Source: JADKAC01 sp964492065 (GTDB lineage: Bacteria; Bacteroidota; Bacteroidia; Chitinophagales; BACL12). From it: a stretch of 17,165 nt of DNA. The stretch spans positions 1-17,165 of the forward strand of contig CAZBHH010000038.1 of NCBI GenBank assembly GCA_964492065.1. Direction: 5' to 3'. Every line of letters starts with the position of its first letter. Positions within the stretch are counted from its first letter, which is position 1. Positions 15,501 to 17,165 of the stretch are shown here, one piece after another. The translations under genes were made by a program, and so were the position numbers. A model generated the notes under the pieces. It was not told the origin of the DNA. It did no database searches and was given only the letters and a program-made list of their open reading frames with translations.

Positions 15501-15640
15501 TTCTATAAACATCAGACCCCTTCAGGGTCTTATTTAGATATCTTTGTTATTATTCTATAAACATCAGACCCCTTCAGGGTCTTATTTAAATATCTTTTTT
15601 ATTATTCTATAAACATCTGACCACTTCGAGGCCTTTTTCT
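15501..15640. repeat. 52-bp tandem repeat of C-type REP units
   Basis: The C units beginning at 15501, 15553 and 15605 are spaced exactly 52 bp apart and share flanking TTATTTA(G/A)ATATCTTT and TTATTATTC. Copies 1 and 2 are almost identical. Copy 3 has a degenerate hairpin (TGACCACTTCGAGGCCT). They look like recent tandem amplification. Confidence 0.8.
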
Positions 15641-16010
15641 ATGTTCTTCATTATTTCGTCTTTTGTTTTATTTTATTAATCCCGAAGGGATTGAATGTTT
15701 ATAGAAATAGGTTGTTTTATTTTTTGCGACCCCATCGGGGTCGAATGTGCATTCTTCCTTTTGTTTCTATAAACATCATACCCTTTCAGGGTCTTTTTAT
15801 TTTAATTCTTTTTCATTCATATTCTATAAACATCTGTCCTCTTCGAGGTCTTTTTCTATGTTCTTCATTATTTCGTCTTTTGTTTTATTTTATTAATCCC
15901 GAAGGGATTGAATGTTTATAGAAATAGGTTGTTTTATTTTGTGCGACCCCGATGGGGTCGTATTATATTATCCTTATTGTTTCTAAAAACATATGACCCC
16001 TTTGGGGTCT
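15605..16010. repeat. about 217-bp tandem duplication of a REP composite
   Basis: The blocks from 15605 and from 15822 align with a constant 217-bp offset: C leader 15605/15822, A hairpin 15678/15895, B hairpin 15727/15944. The final C leader is offset 216 (15765/15981). The TTCTATGTTCTTCATTATTT stretch and its continuation are the same in both copies. Each block is C-A-B-C. The second copy is more diverged at its right end, next to the transposase gene. Confidence 0.78.
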
Positions 16011-16012
16011 AA

Positions 16013-16474
16013 TTAATCTATCCATTCAAACAAATATTCATCTTTATGTTCAATTTGAAATTTGGTTAAAAAATCCTTGTATTCCTCTCGGAAAGTCAGC
16101 TTTTTGTGATGCTCTTTTTGATTGCCAATGTATGCGATAACATTATCTAATGCAGAATGACTGTAAGAGAAAGCACCATATCCTTCCTGCCACTGGAATC
16201 TGAATTTGGTAAATCTTTTCTCCTTAATAAATTCATTCGATGATTTTTTTATTTCACGAACCAAATCAGATAAACAACAACTCGGTTTCATTCCAATTAA
16301 AAAATGAATATGGTCGGGCATTCCGTTTATCGCAAGCATTTTTTGCTCCTTATTTTTCACAATACCCGAAATATATTTGTACAATTCTTCTTCCCAAGAT
16401 GGTATTATCAAACTTTCTCTTCCTTTAACAGCAAAGACTATCTGTATGTATATTTGTGAAAACGTTCCTGCCAT
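16013..16474 (-). CDS. REP-associated tyrosine transposase (Y1, IS200/IS605-type TnpA)
   Basis: The 153-aa Y1_Tnp protein is a single-strand DNA HUH transposase. The HUH motif is H55-I-H57 in MPDHIHFLIG, and the catalytic tyrosine is Y115 in YIGNQKEHH. WQEGYGAFSYSHS before it and the YLFEWID ending are typical of the Bacteroidota family. RAYTs bind and nick REP hairpins and are usually single-copy, domesticated genes rather than mobile IS. The array beginning 3 nt after its stop supports that reading. Its ATG lies 2 nt after the hsdR stop, so it is translated from the hsd transcript. No TnpB partner is seen. It appears intact. Confidence 0.9.
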   Translation of the reverse strand: MAGTFSQIYIQIVFAVKGRESLIIPSWEEELYKYISGIVKNKEQKMLAINGMPDHIHFLIGMKPSCCLSDLVREIKKSSNEFIKEKRFTKFRFQWQEGYGAFSYSHSALDNVIAYIGNQKEHHKKLTFREEYKDFLTKFQIEHKDEYLFEWID

Positions 16475-16476
16475 AT

Positions 16477-17165
16477 TTATGCTACTTTATATAATTCATC
16501 TTCTAATTCTTTAACAGCTTTTTCGTATTCCTCACGACTGCCAAATGCGTTGATGATTTCAGTTACTGAGCCAAATTCGTTGATTGGCGGAACAGTCAGG
16601 ATTTGAATGTTCTCTATATTTTCAATGCCCTGGTCAGCATATTTCTCTAACAATGCTTCCAATACTTTACGGGCCTGGTCGCCATACTTGGTAAAGTAGT
16701 TGCGTTTCTTCACAATGTTGGCTCGTTCTTTCCTTGTCAATGGTGGTTGGTCGTAAGCAACGTGACAGATTAAATCAAACAAATCCACTTGCTTGTCAAC
16801 GGCTTCATATAAGGCTTCAACCATTACACCCTGGTCAATCAATTCTGCAATGATGGCTTCTTTACGGTCGGTAGTATTCCATTCATTTAGAAAATCGTCT
16901 AGGGATGCAAATTGCTCTTTGATGATTCCTTTGGTATGGTCTTTCAATGAAACAGTAATGGGTTTGCCGTGTTGGTCAAAATGCAGTTCACGGCTTATTA
17001 AAACCGAAACATCAACACCGTTTACATAAACTTTTTGTCGAGGCTCACTAACTATGGTAGGTGGAATTTCCGCTTCCGGATAACGGATTTCAGGAGGCGT
17101 TAATTCTATTTCCTCACCTGTTTCAATATCAATGATGGGATCGGTAATTTCTTCTTCTTCATCCA
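16477..17165 (-). CDS. hsdR: type I restriction endonuclease subunit HsdR, C-terminal part
   Basis: The frame is open from the right edge to a stop at 16477, giving the last 228 residues of a larger protein. A shorter frame starting at a TTG (16947) is only an internal codon. After an acidic Glu/Pro/Ile-rich linker comes QKVYVNGVDVSVL, HGKPITVSLKDHTKG, and the EcoEI_R_C-type domain: CHVAYDQPPLTRKERANIVK, then NYFTKYGDQARKVLEALLEKY and a final LEDELYKVA. The motor helicase and PD-(D/E)XK nuclease domains must lie beyond the window. HsdR translocates and cleaves unmethylated DNA together with HsdM and HsdS. This family matches the type IB-like HsdS. Confidence 0.92.
   Translation of the reverse strand, partial: DEEEEITDPIIDIETGEEIELTPPEIRYPEAEIPPTIVSEPRQKVYVNGVDVSVLISRELHFDQHGKPITVSLKDHTKGIIKEQFASLDDFLNEWNTTDRKEAIIAELIDQGVMVEALYEAVDKQVDLFDLICHVAYDQPPLTRKERANIVKKRNYFTKYGDQARKVLEALLEKYADQGIENIENIQILTVPPINEFGSVTEIINAFGSREEYEKAVKELEDELYKVA

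Larger units (their letters stand above)
15415..16010. repeat. REP/REPIN-like palindromic repeat array
   Basis: The array is about 600 bp of short palindromes of three kinds. A units (hairpins 15415-15429, 15678-15692, 15895-15909) are AATCCC-GAA-GGGATT followed by GAATGTTTATAG. B units (15463-15479, 15727-15743, 15944-15960) are CGACCCC-3 nt-GGGGTCG. C units start at 15501, 15553, 15605, 15765, 15822 and 15981: TTCTATAAACAT followed by an imperfect GACCC-type hairpin. The C leader is the reverse complement of the A tail, so A and C are the same element in opposite orientation. The order is A-B-C-C-C, A-B-C-C, A-B-C. This matches REPIN arrays beside Y1 RAYT transposases. There are no unique spacers of constant size, so it is not CRISPR. 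Confidence 0.88.

Noticed and set aside
15415..16010. CRISPR array
   Set aside because: Repeats are short palindromes of three types in both orientations, spacing varies, and the intervening sequence is itself repeated. There are no unique spacers and no cas genes.
16013..16474. Ordinary recently inserted IS200 element
   Set aside because: The hsdR frame is not disrupted, the start is coupled to hsdR, and the adjacent DNA is a multi-copy REP array rather than single left and right IS ends. A RAYT fits better, although a decayed IS200 insertion is not fully excluded.

Overview
The window looks like chromosomal DNA of a Bacteroidota bacterium, probably from the Chitinophagales or a neighbouring order. 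A secreted protein ends in a type IX secretion (T9SS) sorting domain. Genes lack clear Shine-Dalgarno sequences and have A-rich leaders, and the partial tRNA has no encoded CCA. An AT-rich, palindrome-rich repeat array sits beside a Y1 transposase, a pairing I associate with this phylum. No species can be named from the sequence alone.

Positions 1-8850 read as ordinary core genome. In order they hold: the 3' part of a CAU-anticodon tRNA, an outer-membrane beta-barrel protein, the MeaB GTPase, two small membrane proteins, and a minus-strand pair (endonuclease/exonuclease/phosphatase-family protein, then a DgkA-type lipid kinase). A T9SS-exported SGNH-like protein follows, convergent with thiamine-monophosphate kinase ThiL across a shared hairpin terminator. 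Last is a long-chain acyl-CoA ligase divergent from thiL. These genes do not form one pathway.

Positions 8851-10515 are a gene-poor junction. They carry the frameshifted N-terminal remnant of a tyrosine recombinase, several hairpins and T-rich low-complexity DNA. They mark the left edge of an AT-richer accessory island that runs off the right end.

The island is one long minus-strand unit. It starts with hsdR (only the C-terminal part is in the window), then a Y1 REP-associated transposase starting 2 nt after the hsdR stop. Next is a roughly 600-bp array of REP-like palindromes, followed by hsdM and hsdS (4-nt overlap). Directly coupled behind hsdS are three genes I cannot match to a named system: a GHKL-type ATPase with an N-terminal STAS-like region, a small STAS-like (DUF4325-type) protein, and a two-helix membrane protein with a long helical tail. 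Their junctions are TAA/ATG abutting, a 13-nt overlap and a 4-nt overlap. The domain set resembles a partner-switching signalling module, here fused transcriptionally to a type I restriction-modification system. It is the best candidate in the window for an undescribed (possibly anti-phage) system. The second notable structure is the REP array with its RAYT, inside the restriction operon.
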